Positions 31,101 to 41,682 of a stretch of 64,000 nt of DNA are shown here, piece after piece; within the stretch, counting starts at the first letter, position 1; the number at the start of each line of letters is the position of its first letter. The position numbers and the translations under genes were made by a program. The notes under the pieces were generated by a model. It saw nothing but the letters and a program-made list of their open reading frames with translations. It was not told the DNA's origin and made no database searches. Source of the stretch: Adiantum capillus-veneris (Eukaryota > Streptophyta > Polypodiopsida > Polypodiales > Pteridaceae); NCBI GenBank assembly GCA_014529385.2, contig CM043953.1:107886549-107950548 (forward strand), read 5' to 3'.

Positions 31101-33329
31101 GTTTATGGTGTCATTTCTGCACGACATAGTTTTAGTGCGACACTCGAGTCGAGTATTTGATAACCACAAACTCAACTCGGGTGATTTCTACCACGGTTTT
31201 AGATGCAACATACCATTGTGACAGCATGGCTATCCATAAGAGCTAGACTTTCCACTTGTATGGATCTCCTGCTCTCTCTATAGCACTACGAGTGTTTATG
31301 GACGCATTGTTTTGGGATAAGACCCCGCGGGTGCCTCTTAAATCACCCATAGTCATGAAGGATCACAGTTTGATCTATTCTTGTTATACTTTCAAGGAAA
31401 GAAGTCCGCAATATACCACGCGGTAGTGGACGAATTCAACTTCTCAAGTTGATTCCAATCATTATGTACACGGTTTACTATGTTGGTTACCGTTACCTGC
31501 TAGTCGAGCAGTTTCTACAAAGGATCTTACCAAGGGGTTTGACTACGTAGATTCTAATCAAAGGGTTTGGGCAACACCCAGGTTTTACAGTATAATGTTG
31601 CTTGTTTTTTCACAAGTGGACGACGTGCTCCTCTGTGTTGAATACGAGTACGTGAACATTCAGTTCAATCTCCAGGTATGCATCTATTGATTTGGTGTTA
31701 TTCCAGTTTTTAGTATGCATTGTTTGGTTTTTTCAAGTCGTTTAAATACGCTTGAATATTTCAGGGCCATGCCAAGGGCATGTCAAAACACGTATTTTGA
31801 GCAGTAGTGTCCAATGTACATTATGCTATTATGAACCCACTTGTAGGATTCGATTTGGCACATGCTGTCACATGAGATACAACATGGTCTAGGGACTCAA
31901 GGAGTTTGGTTTAGCTAGTGTGGAGCAATGAATGAGGGTCCTCTCACTCTTGTCACAGAGTGTTTAGAGTTACCTCCACACACAAGTACATCTTGTACTT
32001 GACGGATGTTCTTTTTTACACATCCTCACTTGAGACATATTCCACATGTGGAGAATATGAGTCTCTGGACTGACACTGGCGCCATTATTTCAATTATGTG
32101 TCATGACAAAGTCCCTAGGTGCTGGTCACATCTGTTTTTTAGACCATTTTCAGCACGACGTATCAGGAGCAATTTCAGTGGCCAAAAATTGTTAGATACT
32201 TAGCATGACTTGTTCACGTACAAGTACTACTAAACAACATTACATATGGTTGTTTATACATATAGCAAGGCTCTAAGTTGTTAATGAAAAAGTTTCATTG
32301 TTTGTACCTAGAAGTGATCAATGTTTCATCGTCAATTATGGTTCAGACGTTTTAGCAAGGCTTGCACAAGATTGCAACTGAAAGTATTTATTTTCTTTTC
32401 AGAACTATTTACATTCCTTTCTAATGTGTGCTATGCGCATCACATTTGCCATAAGTATTGGCAAGGATCACCATGGATATACAGGTTCGGATCTGTTTTT
32501 TGCTAAATGCATGCACACTAGGTGTTATGGGCCCTAGTGTTTAGCAAAGGCTGATTTGGAACGGCATGCATATTCCTCAAGTTGTTGCTTATGAAGCATT
32601 TTTGCACTCTATGTGCAATATCTCCATGAGTTTACTTTTCGGGCTACCAATCACCAATAGAGGTCATGGCTCGGTTTGGATGCTTGTAGATCTTTCAAGT
32701 TAACCACGATGGTTATTCATCCAATTGTTCATCCCTCAGCAATGTGGTACGATATTGTGATCCCCGTTTACCAGCCATCTGGAAAGACTGGCTGTAAACC
32801 ATGGGGGAAACACACCTCAGTATTGTCACTTATCCAAGGGGATATGCAGATTACAAAGTGTAATCTTGTGCTAAAGGATATTCAAGTGTGTATGTTAGCA
32901 CCACGCGATCCAATTAGTAAGCATTTATTGCTCTACTTGGAGTTTGCTTATAAGGATTAAAGCATGTTTGCGACTAGGTGTAGTCTCTTCATGTATAAAT
33001 CAAGTTTTCAATCTTGAACACTAGTGATGGTGGGGTTGTTTACTGCTGAAATTGGAAAACAAGTCAAGGACTTAAACTTGGCTGATGAGCATGTTAGCAA
33101 GTTACTTTCATGGAAGTGAAAGAGGTACTCTTTAGAGTACATCTTTGTGTGATAACTCGTTTTGAATACTCATGTGTGTTCTAAATGGAGTCTACACACA
33201 ATGGTAGGATAGGAATTGGTAACACAAGCTGGTTGCAAATGGACAACAATGTGGAAAATCAAGATGTTACTCTTGGTTTCATTGAACCTCTTGCGGAACT
33301 GTGTTCCGGTCAACCAAACGGCCGGATCC
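28193..33329 (+). other. Element 4 interior, no recognised genes
   Basis: Over 5 kb without a supported coding region. Open frames at 28298-28841 and 30464-30820 lack family signatures and codon regularity. Base composition changes near 29000, from GC-richer to AT-richer, which suggests the interior is a patchwork. It may hold captured non-TE DNA; a database search would decide. Confidence 0.5.
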
Positions 33330-33425
33330 ATGAAGGATGCCACTTGGGAAAACATTGTTGTTCTTAAGAAGAAGCTCCCCACTTTTGTTTTCGAGGACGA
33401 AAACTCTTCTTCAAGGGGGGAGTAA
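33330..33425 (+). pseudogene. Element 4 residual pol C-terminus and polypurine tract
   Basis: 31 codons starting M-K-D-A-T-W-E-N-I and ending F-E-D-E-N-S-S-S-R-G-E-stop, the typical tail of gypsy pol after the integrase. The last bases double as the polypurine tract TTCAAGGGGGGAGTAA directly before the 3' LTR. All upstream pol is missing. Confidence 0.75.
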
Positions 33426-33580
33426 TGTCAGGACAATGGCAAGGCCGGACTAGACAAGGGCAAGGCTTCGGGCTAGGCAGTGTGGAAAGGGAGTCCAACT
33501 AGGGCAAAGGGCCAAGGGCCATGCTATATAGTGGGTGGTTGGGAGGTGGACTCTTAGGTTCTAGTTCCCCTTGTCTAACA
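33426..33580 (+). repeat. Element 4 3' LTR
   Basis: The partner of 28029-28179, followed by the target duplication CCCAG at 33581-33585. Confidence 0.92.
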
Positions 33581-33585
33581 CCCAG

Positions 33586-34299
33586 TCTCAGAAAGGGCCT
33601 CCGAACTGAGTCTTAGAAATGGCCGGGACTGCCAGAAACAAGCCAAATCGGCTCCACAAAAGGTACATATGGCAGTTTCCGCAACTCAACATACATCCAC
33701 TATCAACAATACTGCAAGGTGCAGTTACGCGCTCAAACAGGCACCAAACAAAATGTGCAAGCAGTAAACAAATCCATGCAGGGAGTAAAACCGCTCTCAA
33801 AAGAGCTCAAGTACTATCAAAAGTGCCAAAACAATGCATATGTGCATCAAATACTACCACTGAAATCTGTGCTGATGCTAAACACTGAACCTGTAAGAAA
33901 CCTGGATGTCCTGTATGTATGTATGCAAGAACCTGTGAGGAGATGGATGCCTGAAAAACCCGAGACAATGTCGATGCCGAAAAGTGCTCCTAATCAGCCC
34001 ATAAACACCATCTCAATAGCACATAATAGCCATAAAGCGGCTATATACCATCCCAAATTAATCTCTGAACAACCTGCACCTGTATCTGTAGCAAAAGTGG
34101 AGTTGAAAAAATACAACTCCTAAAGCGTAGCTCTAATGAAGCTTTCGCCTGCACGAACAGCTTCGAAAGGGGGGTAAAACCCTAGACACCTTATGGAAAC
34201 ACTCTCGGAACGCTGAATTTGCCGATGCCGAAATCGAAAACCTGTTTGCACTTTTGAAAGTGCGCCCGCGTGGACGCAAAAACGGCAAGCACAAACCCT
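33586..34299 (-). other. Copia A leader, part next to the 5' LTR
   Basis: About 700 bases of leader between the primer site and the element 4 insertion. No coding pattern on the minus strand; short plus-strand frames are not supported. Confidence 0.6.
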
Positions 34300-34311
34300 G
34301 CTCTGATACCA
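34300..34311 (-). promoter_or_regulatory. Copia A primer-binding site (initiator-Met tRNA)
   Basis: The minus strand reads TGGTATCAGAGC, two bases inside the 5' LTR. It is an exact match to the standard plant copia primer site. Confidence 0.93.
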
Positions 34312-34313
34312 GT

Positions 34314-34503
34314 TGAAGGTGCCAAGGGAAGCGTCTGCGAGTGCAAGTGCGAGAGCAAAGAGAGAGAGAGAGACCTGCTTTGGGTGGAGCACACAACAAT
34401 GTTATCCTGTTGCAGCTCCTTATTCTATTATATTAAAAGAATAAGTATAGTAGATGGGTTAGTAATAAGTGGGATGTCCGGCCAGTTGGCCTGAATCCCA
34501 ACA
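34314..34503 (-). repeat. Copia A 5' LTR
   Basis: 190 bases, the partner of 15254-15505, with only a short GA tract at about 34356-34372. Followed by the duplication GGTGT at 34504-34508. Confidence 0.93.
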
Positions 34504-34508
34504 GGTGT

Positions 34509-36107
34509 CTTCTCTAGGAAGATAATGTTCCCCTATAACATGAGCATGGCCACGCCACTTATAATTACTAGACCATTATATGAGTGGCTAGCCACCATAA
34601 CCCTTAAGTATGTAATGGAAATGGATATTTGAATTATTGTTTGTTGTTTATTTGGTATGTTTAGTTGATAATGCAATGTGGATTGATATGTCTATTATGA
34701 TCACACGGTATGGTATTCTTGTTTAGGTGACTAGTGAGTGGCTAGGTGAAGGAGGGATTGGTGATGTCCTCAAGTTTAGATTGTGTAGTCATATGGCACC
34801 ACCAATTTTCATTATTAGAGCAATTACTTTTTCTGTTGTAAATATAATCTAAGAATAATTCTTATTTTTAGTTAAAGTGGATTGCTGCTATTTTAGCTTG
34901 ACTCTTCACCTATAGAACACATATGTGTAAAAAGAAGAAGCTCACTTTTGCACGGAGATTATACCTAGTGCTATGTGTCTCTCATTTTCTCTCTCCTCTA
35001 CATCTCCTCCTCTCACTTGTGTGCATGTGTAGCACTATGATCGTAGAGGTGCACATGTCTATGTCGCTCTCTATTGTTCCTCTTTTTTTTGTGCATTTCC
35101 TTGTTCTTTTGCTAGGTATCGCGGTTTCAACTATTGCAACTCCACAATGTGTGTATGTGGCTAAATTGTGACTTCATAAGCTTTGTATTCTTAGTAACGG
35201 TCCCAACCCTACTCTTGTTGGTGGGCAAATCGTGCAACCATTAATGTGCTCCAATGACATACTTGACACAAATCATGTCAATTGAAGCAATACAAATTTT
35301 GATATCCTTTTTTAACTATTCTTGACTTAATATTTTCTTTCGCACACTAAGGTAAACTTTACCCTACTTTCCCCTTCTCAACTTTGCTAGGATTGGTATA
35401 CAAAGCATATGCAAAGTTAGCAGCTCACAAGATGGATGAATGTATGCGAATTCTCAATCGAAATATGAGGGGTCAACCACGTCTCTCAAGGGGGTGTATG
35501 AGTTTGCAATAAACCCTTGCTCGTGCAAAAAGGATTCCTACTCATTTCTCTTAGAGTCGAATTGTACTCGGGGCTAGCAAGGGACTGACCACGGTATTTT
35601 TCTTCATTGGTAATTTTTTAACTCCCTTGTAGTGCTATAATTGCCCTGCTAGTCCTATTGCAAATGAAGGAGTTGCGCTATCGTTTAGGGCAAGCAAAAT
35701 CCATCATGTTTGTCTCCCTATTTCAATCAATTTGCTTGTTGTAATTTCCACAGCTATTTGGCAGAATTATTATCTCAACGCTACTCTCCTCCCAAGAGTG
35801 CCACCAGGATTGTGTCTTCTCCTCACCACCCTTACTAATGCGTAGCGCAACCTGCTCTTTAAACTTCAAATGACACACATGGGCATTGGGAGTCTAGGAC
35901 ATTGGGATACATCAATGCATCACACAAACAAGTCAGTGCCCTGTCACACCTAGTGGTTGTGAGGGCTACATGAGCTCAATGCACCGAAAACTTGCCGTCA
36001 CACAAGAGTCAATTCAATGGTTAGAGGAGCTAGAGTATGTGTACACTACAAGCACTACAAAAATTCTAAAATTTGTGAATACTTGGAGTGCTTGTAGCAT
36101 TTCACTT
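34509..36107. other. unassigned intergenic DNA
   Basis: No gene, LTR or RNA recognised. Mostly AT-rich with short open frames lacking domains. Confidence 0.5.
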
Positions 36108-37080
36108 GCAAAATCTTGGCAAATACGGGCAGAATACCGTATTTTAGTGCTAAACGGGCATGATCGCAAGAAATCTCTTGTTGATCGACGGAAATTAATG
36201 CGCTCTGCAATGCATGGGGGCATGCATTGTAGCCCCTATAAACAATCCTCAACACTATATCACATGGGCTTCCTTCAAATGGGATCGATGGTGGAGGAAA
36301 GAATGGGGGATGCGGGTCAATCGCGAGCTGTTGGATCTAGCAGCCCGAGGGTGGCCCGACTTTACAAATTTGCCCCAAATTTACAAATCCGCCTATATTT
36401 ACAATATCACAACCAAATTCCCAATATTTTTATATACACCAGTACGGCCAGCTGCCTTCAGCGGCTTCTCTCTCTTTTTCTCTCTCCCTCTTTATCGCGT
36501 GAACAAGAGCTTCTCTCAGTTTTGGAGTTTAGCCTTCATGTCGTAGATTTCGACACGTGTAAAGGCCTCCCTCTTCTGCGTATTATGTTAGTTTAGAATG
36601 CAGAATCTTGGCAACTACGGGCAAAATACCTTATTTTAGTGCTAAACAGGCATGATTGCAAGAAATCTCTTGTTGATCGACGGAAATTAATGCGCTCTTC
36701 AGTGCATGGAGGCATGCATTGTAGCCACTGTAAACAGTCCTCAACACTATAGCACATGGGCCCCCTTCAAATGGGATCAATGGTGGAGGGAAGAACGGGG
36801 GATGCAGGTCAATTGCGAGCTATCGGATTTGGCAGCTTGGGGTTGGCCCGACTTTACAGATTTTCCCCGAATTTACAAATCCACCCGTATTTACAATATC
36901 ACAACCGAATTCTTATATACACTAGTACGGCCGACCGCCTTCGACGGCCTCTCTCTCTTTTTCTCTCTCCCTCTTTATCGCCTGCACAGGGGCTTCTCTC
37001 AGTTTTGGAGTTTAGCTTCATGTTGTAGATTTTGACACGTGTAAAGGCCTCCCCCTTCCACCATATTATGTTAGTTTACA
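36108..37080 (+). repeat. 492-bp tandem duplication upstream of the calmodulin-like gene
   Basis: Unit 1 is 36108-36599 and unit 2 is 36600 to about 37080, roughly 90% alike. Each unit starts GCA(A/G)AATCTTGGCAA and has several TTTACA-containing phrases, a TTATATACA(C/)-type TATA-like box (36429 and 36910 areas), a pyrimidine tract CTCTCTCTTTTTCTCTCTCCC and the end phrase TTATGTTAGTTTA. The TATA plus pyrimidine tract looks like a plant promoter and 5' untranslated region. Further TTTACA phrases occur at 37135-37180, nearer the gene. A promoter role is inference. Confidence 0.8.
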
Positions 37081-37306
37081 TCGCTGGCTATGGAGAGGTT
37101 GTGAATTCTAGACGCGGACCTCGAACTGGACCGGATTTACAAGCCATCTGAATTTACATTTTGTCCCGAGTTTACAAGGATAGAAAAGCAGTGGGTGGGA
37201 CGGGGCTCTTATCTTTTTCAGGGGGCCGCGAAAAATGTCGGGACGAGAGACTGCCTGCTGACGCGGGCGGACGGGTCTTCTGCACACTCGCGCATGCACT
37301 CACATT

Positions 37307-37987
37307 ATGGAAAACCCTACACAGAGCCCACCTTCTGCTCAACAACAAGCAGCAGAAACTCCCCTCTTACCTACCCCTCTCACAATCTCTCTGAGCTTCA
37401 AGAACGGGCAGACCAAGACGCTAGAACGCTTCCTTACTGCCAGAATTCGCTTTGAGACCCCTGATGCAGAGCGAGCGGAGCTTTACAAGGTTTTTCGGCA
37501 CTTCGACACAGATGGTGATGGCAACCTCAGTCTAGAAGAGATAAGGAATTCCTTAGAGAAGCTTGGCATTCTCGTCTCTGCTGCAGATATTACATCTCTG
37601 GTTTCCTATATCACAGAAAGCCATGCCCAGACTGACAATGGGCATGCCGAGGATGTGCCTGCACCTGCTGGGTATGTAGACTTCACCAATTTCTATCAAT
37701 TGTATAGATCTCTTTGTCAAGAGGAGAATGAAGAGGGTTTTGTATGTACTCCAAATGGTAGGATTCTAGATGCTGATCTTAGATCTGCTTTCGACCTGTT
37801 CGACAAAAACCATGACAATTTCATCTCCGTAACTGAGCTGCAGTCCGTTCTGCTAAGCCTGGGCTTCAAGGAAGCCAATGATCTGAATGAGTGTAAGACC
37901 ATGATTGCTTCTGTAGACTCAGATGGAGATGGCATGGTTAACTTTGATGAGTTCAAGGCCATGATGAAAAACATGAAAGTGTATTAG
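37307..37987 (+). CDS. calmodulin-like EF-hand calcium-binding protein
   Basis: 226 codons, no intron, start in good plant context (A at -3, G at +4). A Pro/Gln-rich N-terminus (1-30) is followed by an EF-hand body. Loop 1 at residues 67-78 (D-T-D-G-D-G-N-L-S-L-E-E), loop 3 at 166-177 (D-K-N-H-D-N-F-I-S-V-T-E) and loop 4 at 204-215 (D-S-D-G-D-G-M-V-N-F-D-E) keep the acidic ligands and the final Glu. The second hand (about 96-135) is degenerate, so three calcium sites are expected. A linker of about 25 residues separates the lobes. No signal peptide or membrane segment. The protein should act as a calcium sensor in cytosol or nucleus. It is the only intact host gene seen, lying between retrotransposon blocks. 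Confidence 0.92.
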   Translation: MENPTQSPPSAQQQAAETPLLPTPLTISLSFKNGQTKTLERFLTARIRFETPDAERAELYKVFRHFDTDGDGNLSLEEIRNSLEKLGILVSAADITSLVSYITESHAQTDNGHAEDVPAPAGYVDFTNFYQLYRSLCQEENEEGFVCTPNGRILDADLRSAFDLFDKNHDNFISVTELQSVLLSLGFKEANDLNECKTMIASVDSDGDGMVNFDEFKAMMKNMKVY

Positions 37988-39769
37988 TGGAATTGAGCGC
38001 ATATCATCAAAAGACCAAATGGGAATCTTTCATGTCGTATGTGGGAGACGTTTGCATGTCTTTAATTCTTCTATGCAGAGGAATCCCTTGTATTATGAGG
38101 TCCATTTTGTATAACAGTGATCTTCAGTATAGCAAGATACGACTAAATGTTATGATTTGCTGAGGCCGCATCCCCTTATTATACTTTAAACGTAGAGCAA
38201 ATGCTCAGATATGTCCCATACTATTTGCCTGTTGGGTGGGGTACTCGTCTTTTTTTCTGTAAAGGAATCGTCTCTTGTGAATGCTTTGGGGCAATGCAAG
38301 AGATGTTTTGAAGCAAGTTTTGTGACGTCCTGGGCAACTCTATGTATGCTTGTTAGTGAGGTCAGGATTTTAATGGCCAAAAGGTAATTGTGTTGGTGCT
38401 GAGAGAATGTGCGAAATAACCGTGTGGTTATTGGGGAGAAGGATGCGCTTGTTTATGTTTGAGATTATGCAGGTGGGATTTAAGTTGAGATGAGCACCAT
38501 CCTTGTCACCCGAGTGTGGTAAATTGGTTATCCCATTTTCCTCTTGAATAACAGGTCTTGAGTTCAAGACTTTTCTGATAGATCTTGAAGGTCTCTTGGG
38601 ATCGTTTCCTACGGCATGAAAATTGTGCTTCTTCTTTGAGAAAGGTCAGTATAATGTGCAACCATCACTTTTTCAATAGGGACTTTTTGTGAAGGGAGCT
38701 TGTTGGAAACAAGGGGATCAAGCTGACAATATTGTTTGAAGAGTACTCGTAAAGTGAAGTATATTCGCAAAAGCCTTGTCCATTGAGTTGTTCTGAAAGT
38801 TTTTTTTCTGTGCATTTTCGCGGTTTTGTTTTCTTAAAGAAAAGTTTTACTGTTGCTTGCCTTCTCTTTTGTCATTTGGCATCTGAATGTAGTTTCTTTC
38901 CTTCTGTTTCGGGGGACTTAGCTTTTGTGATTGTCGTGTTAATTACTATTCTTGTCCTTTGTTTGGGGGCAATCCCATAAAACTAGCTGATGTGAAGCAT
39001 TCTCGTCCCTTTCTTCTCCAGAAATTGAAATGCTCGAGAGGCAAGCGGGCCATGGTTTGTTGAGCTGACTTTAGGTTGATTCTTGTATGCTGACCTTGAG
39101 TCGTGCAATGTAATCGCTGATGTCGTATACCTACAAGGCTCCTTCTACCTCTCTAAGAGGACTTGTTTACACTTGGTTTCGTTATAGTTTATTTAAGGGT
39201 ATCAGAGCCAACTCTATGGCAATGATTATGCAACAGCATTTTAGATGATGAAGACTGGGATATGCATTTTTCTACTTAAAGACATGGCCTCAGTCTTGTA
39301 AACACCATTTCCTCATTTGGGATGCACAAGATTCACTTTCTGACTGATGATATGTCAGCGGTGGTGGACTTCTAACATGAGGAAGAAGAGCATTATAATG
39401 ATGTTTTTCAAGAAAATTTTGAGAAGTGGGTGGTCATGTGATTCATGTTCTTGATTTGAAGGTGATAATAGAGATGACATTAATGCTAGAAAATTCAAGT
39501 GTAATGATTAAACCTCTTCGAAGAGGTTTTTCCGTCAAATCTCATGCAATACAGTAAGTGATATTGCAAGAGATGATTTACAATTACATGTTTCTAAACA
39601 GCAACATTGCCTGTTTTACAATCATAATGTTGGCTCAACCTGTCTTAAAGATACTTAGTAGATGCATGGTGACCACATAGTTGCAAAGGCCTTTTAACTC
39701 TCCTTTAACATTAAAGTCACATGGGTTTTTGGTGGAGTGTTTAACTTAGCTCAATCGCTCTAGCCCAAA
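37988..39769. other. 3' region of the calmodulin-like gene and intergenic DNA
   Basis: The 3' untranslated region probably covers the first few hundred bases, but no clear AATAAA was found. At 39195-39205, GGTATCAGAGCC follows TTTAA, a possible primer site of a lost LTR element. A perfect 20-bp palindrome, AAACCTCTTCGAAGAGGTTT, lies at 39510-39529. No other gene seen. Confidence 0.5.
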
Positions 39770-39980
39770 GAGTGTTGTGTTTCGGTGAAAGGGTAGTCCC
39801 TTTAAGGGCTTAAAATAAAATTGTGTTTGTTGAAGCAATCAGTACGTAAGAGCAAGAGTTGTATGCTTTAAAGAGTCTTGTGTGTTTCGGTGAAAGGGTA
39901 GTCCCTTTAAGGGCTTAAAATAAAATTGCGTTTGTTGAAGCAATTAGTACGTAAGAGCAAGAGTTGTATGCTTTATGTAT
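39770..39980. repeat. tandem duplication, 105-bp period
   Basis: Two near-identical units. TTCGGTGAAAGGGTAGTCCC occurs at 39781 and 39886, and GTATGCTTTA at 39861 and 39966. Each unit contains the small inverted repeat CCCTTTAAGGG. Confidence 0.9.
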
Positions 39981-41447
39981 GGAGTGTCTGTTGAACGGAG
40001 TGGCATTCCAAATTTTTTCTAATTCCGCAATCTAATGGACCGACAACTTTACTCAACTTTACTCGTAAAGAATCAATGCCCCATATTTCTAAACAATACC
40101 TTTGTATTTGAGAAAGCAAAATTAATTTGACCCTACATATGATAAAGCTAACCCAAAATGGAAACAATGCATATTAATTTGCAACTAGAAAAAACTATAT
40201 TGAATGGATCAAACTATGTCCAAAACATAAAAGGAGTCATATATAATTATGAAGACTTGTTGGGTTTCAAGCCCATGTGGTCCGTGGGAACTTCATCTGG
40301 TGTGGACATCCCAAGCTATGTTGATCCCAAGCTATGTAAAAAGACTTCCTTGCTCGTCAAAGTCTCTCTCTCTTGTTGTCTACTGCTGCATGCCCTTCCT
40401 ACCATGGCTTGCCTTCGCTAAGATCCTCCATAGTTGCAAAACCCAACACTAGGATTAGAGCATAGGTATAGGCGTTGGCTGTGGCAAGCATGGCATATCG
40501 AAATGTTGCTGGTCCAAGGCTTGTTGGTGGCGAAGAAAGGCCTTTGCGTAGGCACGACGTTTCAAAACGCTGTCGTTTCTATTTGCGCAGCGTTTTTAAA
40601 ATGCACTCCAACAGAGGTAGTAAAGGTTTATCTTCTCCTAGCATCTCAAAATGCTATTGCAAGCGGCTGCAACAAAGATCAATGGTTAGCAAATTTCCTA
40701 TGCTTGCATTCCAAAATGCTGCAGGATTGGTGGTCCCCTTGGTGTCTATCTTGTTTGTTTGAGAAGGTCGGTGGTAAAGATTGTCGGTCTCGCAATGAAC
40801 TAGAGAGGACGGACGTCCACCTCGATATCAAAACATCCCGAGTATGAGTATTGATATACATGTCCAATGTGCACTGCTTTATAGTGTAGGCATCAATCTA
40901 ACATAACTCTTATGTATCATAAGAGTTGTGTTAGATATTAGCAACACGTGTAACAAGCCAAATTCCTAACTAGACTCCTAGATCATGTCTATCCAAGTCC
41001 GTATGAGAGAGATGCCAAATTCCCAACTAGACTCCTAGATCATGTCTATCCAACTGTGTTTTAGACACCCCAAAACTCAACCTGCCACGACAAAAAAATG
41101 GTGTCCCCAAAATTTCAAAACTTTAATTGCATCAACATGTTTGAAACGTGTCGAACTCCTAGGATAAACCCCACGATCACATAAATTTGAGACCAAGAGA
41201 GAAATATGTAGAAAACTTTGTTTCAAACCCCAGAAAATAGAAAAATGGGTTGCTCAAATCCATTTTTCCTTGCTTCTTCTCTCATGCTTCCTCTCATAAA
41301 ATCAGGCAAAATCTTACTTTTAAGCTCTACACAAACTCAAGATTCATAATCAAGTTCAAATTTGTACTTCCTCTTGAACACCATTCGATCTTCTTCATCG
41401 AGCACTGTGCCTCTTCAATTTGTCCCGTCGCCGCCGCCACAACCGTA
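39981..41447. other. unassigned DNA with a small tandem repeat
   Basis: A 57-bp-period duplication at 40957-41060 repeats GCCAAATTCC(T/C)AACTAGAC. A 137-codon frame at 40434-40847 overlaps a 95-codon frame at 40475-40762 with no recognisable domain. Confidence 0.45.
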
Positions 41448-41448
41448 T

Positions 41449-41459
41449 CTTTGATACCA
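41449..41459 (-). promoter_or_regulatory. primer-binding site beside an orphan copia LTR
   Basis: The minus strand reads TGGTATCAAAG, two bases inside the LTR at 41462-41682. It matches the initiator-Met primer site with one change (TGGTATCAGAG). No coding remains to its left. Confidence 0.7.
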
Positions 41460-41461
41460 AT

Positions 41462-41478
41462 TGAAAGGAATGATTGGG

Positions 41479-41531
<53 letters not shown>

Positions 41532-41682
41532 CACAGAGATTTGGTGTAGCACAGGCGAAGTAGTCGTGTAGCTCCTTATTCAAAGAGTATAGAATAATGT
41601 GTTAATGATGGGTGTTAACAAGGGGATGGGTGGCGGACCATGTCCGATCGATCGCTCGATCATAGTGGCCTTTGTCCCAACA
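41462..41682 (-). repeat. orphan copia-type 5' LTR
   Basis: The minus strand runs TGTTGGGACAAAGGCC ... CATTCCTTTCA, with a GA microsatellite at about 41480-41528 in the same relative place as in copia A LTRs. It also shares the phrases GTAGCTCCTTATTC and TGTTGGGA with them, so it is a relative. The rest of the element is missing. Confidence 0.75.

Larger units (their letters stand above)
28029..33580 (+). mobile_element. Element 4: non-autonomous plus-strand LTR retrotransposon nested in copia A leader
   Basis: It has short LTRs of 151 and 155 bases (28029-28179 and 33426-33580), the duplication CCCAG at 28024-28028 and 33581-33585, a primer site of initiator-Met type, and a polypurine tract. 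The 5.2-kb interior shows no gag, protease, RT or integrase domain. Only the last 31 codons of a gypsy pol are recognisable before the 3' LTR. This is the structure of a large non-autonomous derivative (LARD-like) of a Ty3/gypsy family with unusually short LTRs. Confidence 0.9.
15254..34503 (-). mobile_element. Copia A: Ty1/copia element split by three nested LTR insertions
   Basis: The LTRs at 15254-15505 and 34314-34503 begin TGTTGGGATTCAGG on the minus strand, with the 5-bp duplication GGTGT at 15249-15253 and 34504-34508. The initiator-Met primer site and the polypurine tract are both in place. The domain order gag, protease, integrase, reverse transcriptase, RNase H is that of Ty1/copia. 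Subtracting the insertions 17270-25068, 26838-27202 and 28029-33580 with one target duplication each leaves about 5.5 kb, a normal copia length. Its coding region is full of frameshifts and stops. The LTRs differ by about 5% by eye outside the microsatellite. Confidence 0.95.

Noticed and set aside
34923-35171. Hydrophobic 82-codon frame as a small membrane protein
   Set aside because: T-rich composition alone explains the Leu/Val/Phe content; no other support.
39100-39210. Complete LTR element starting at the GGTATCAGAGCC site
   Set aside because: No LTR partner, gag or pol found near it; only a primer-site-like phrase remains.
40434-40847. 137-codon frame as a gene
   Set aside because: Overlaps another open frame, no recognisable domain, no promoter or homologous neighbour.
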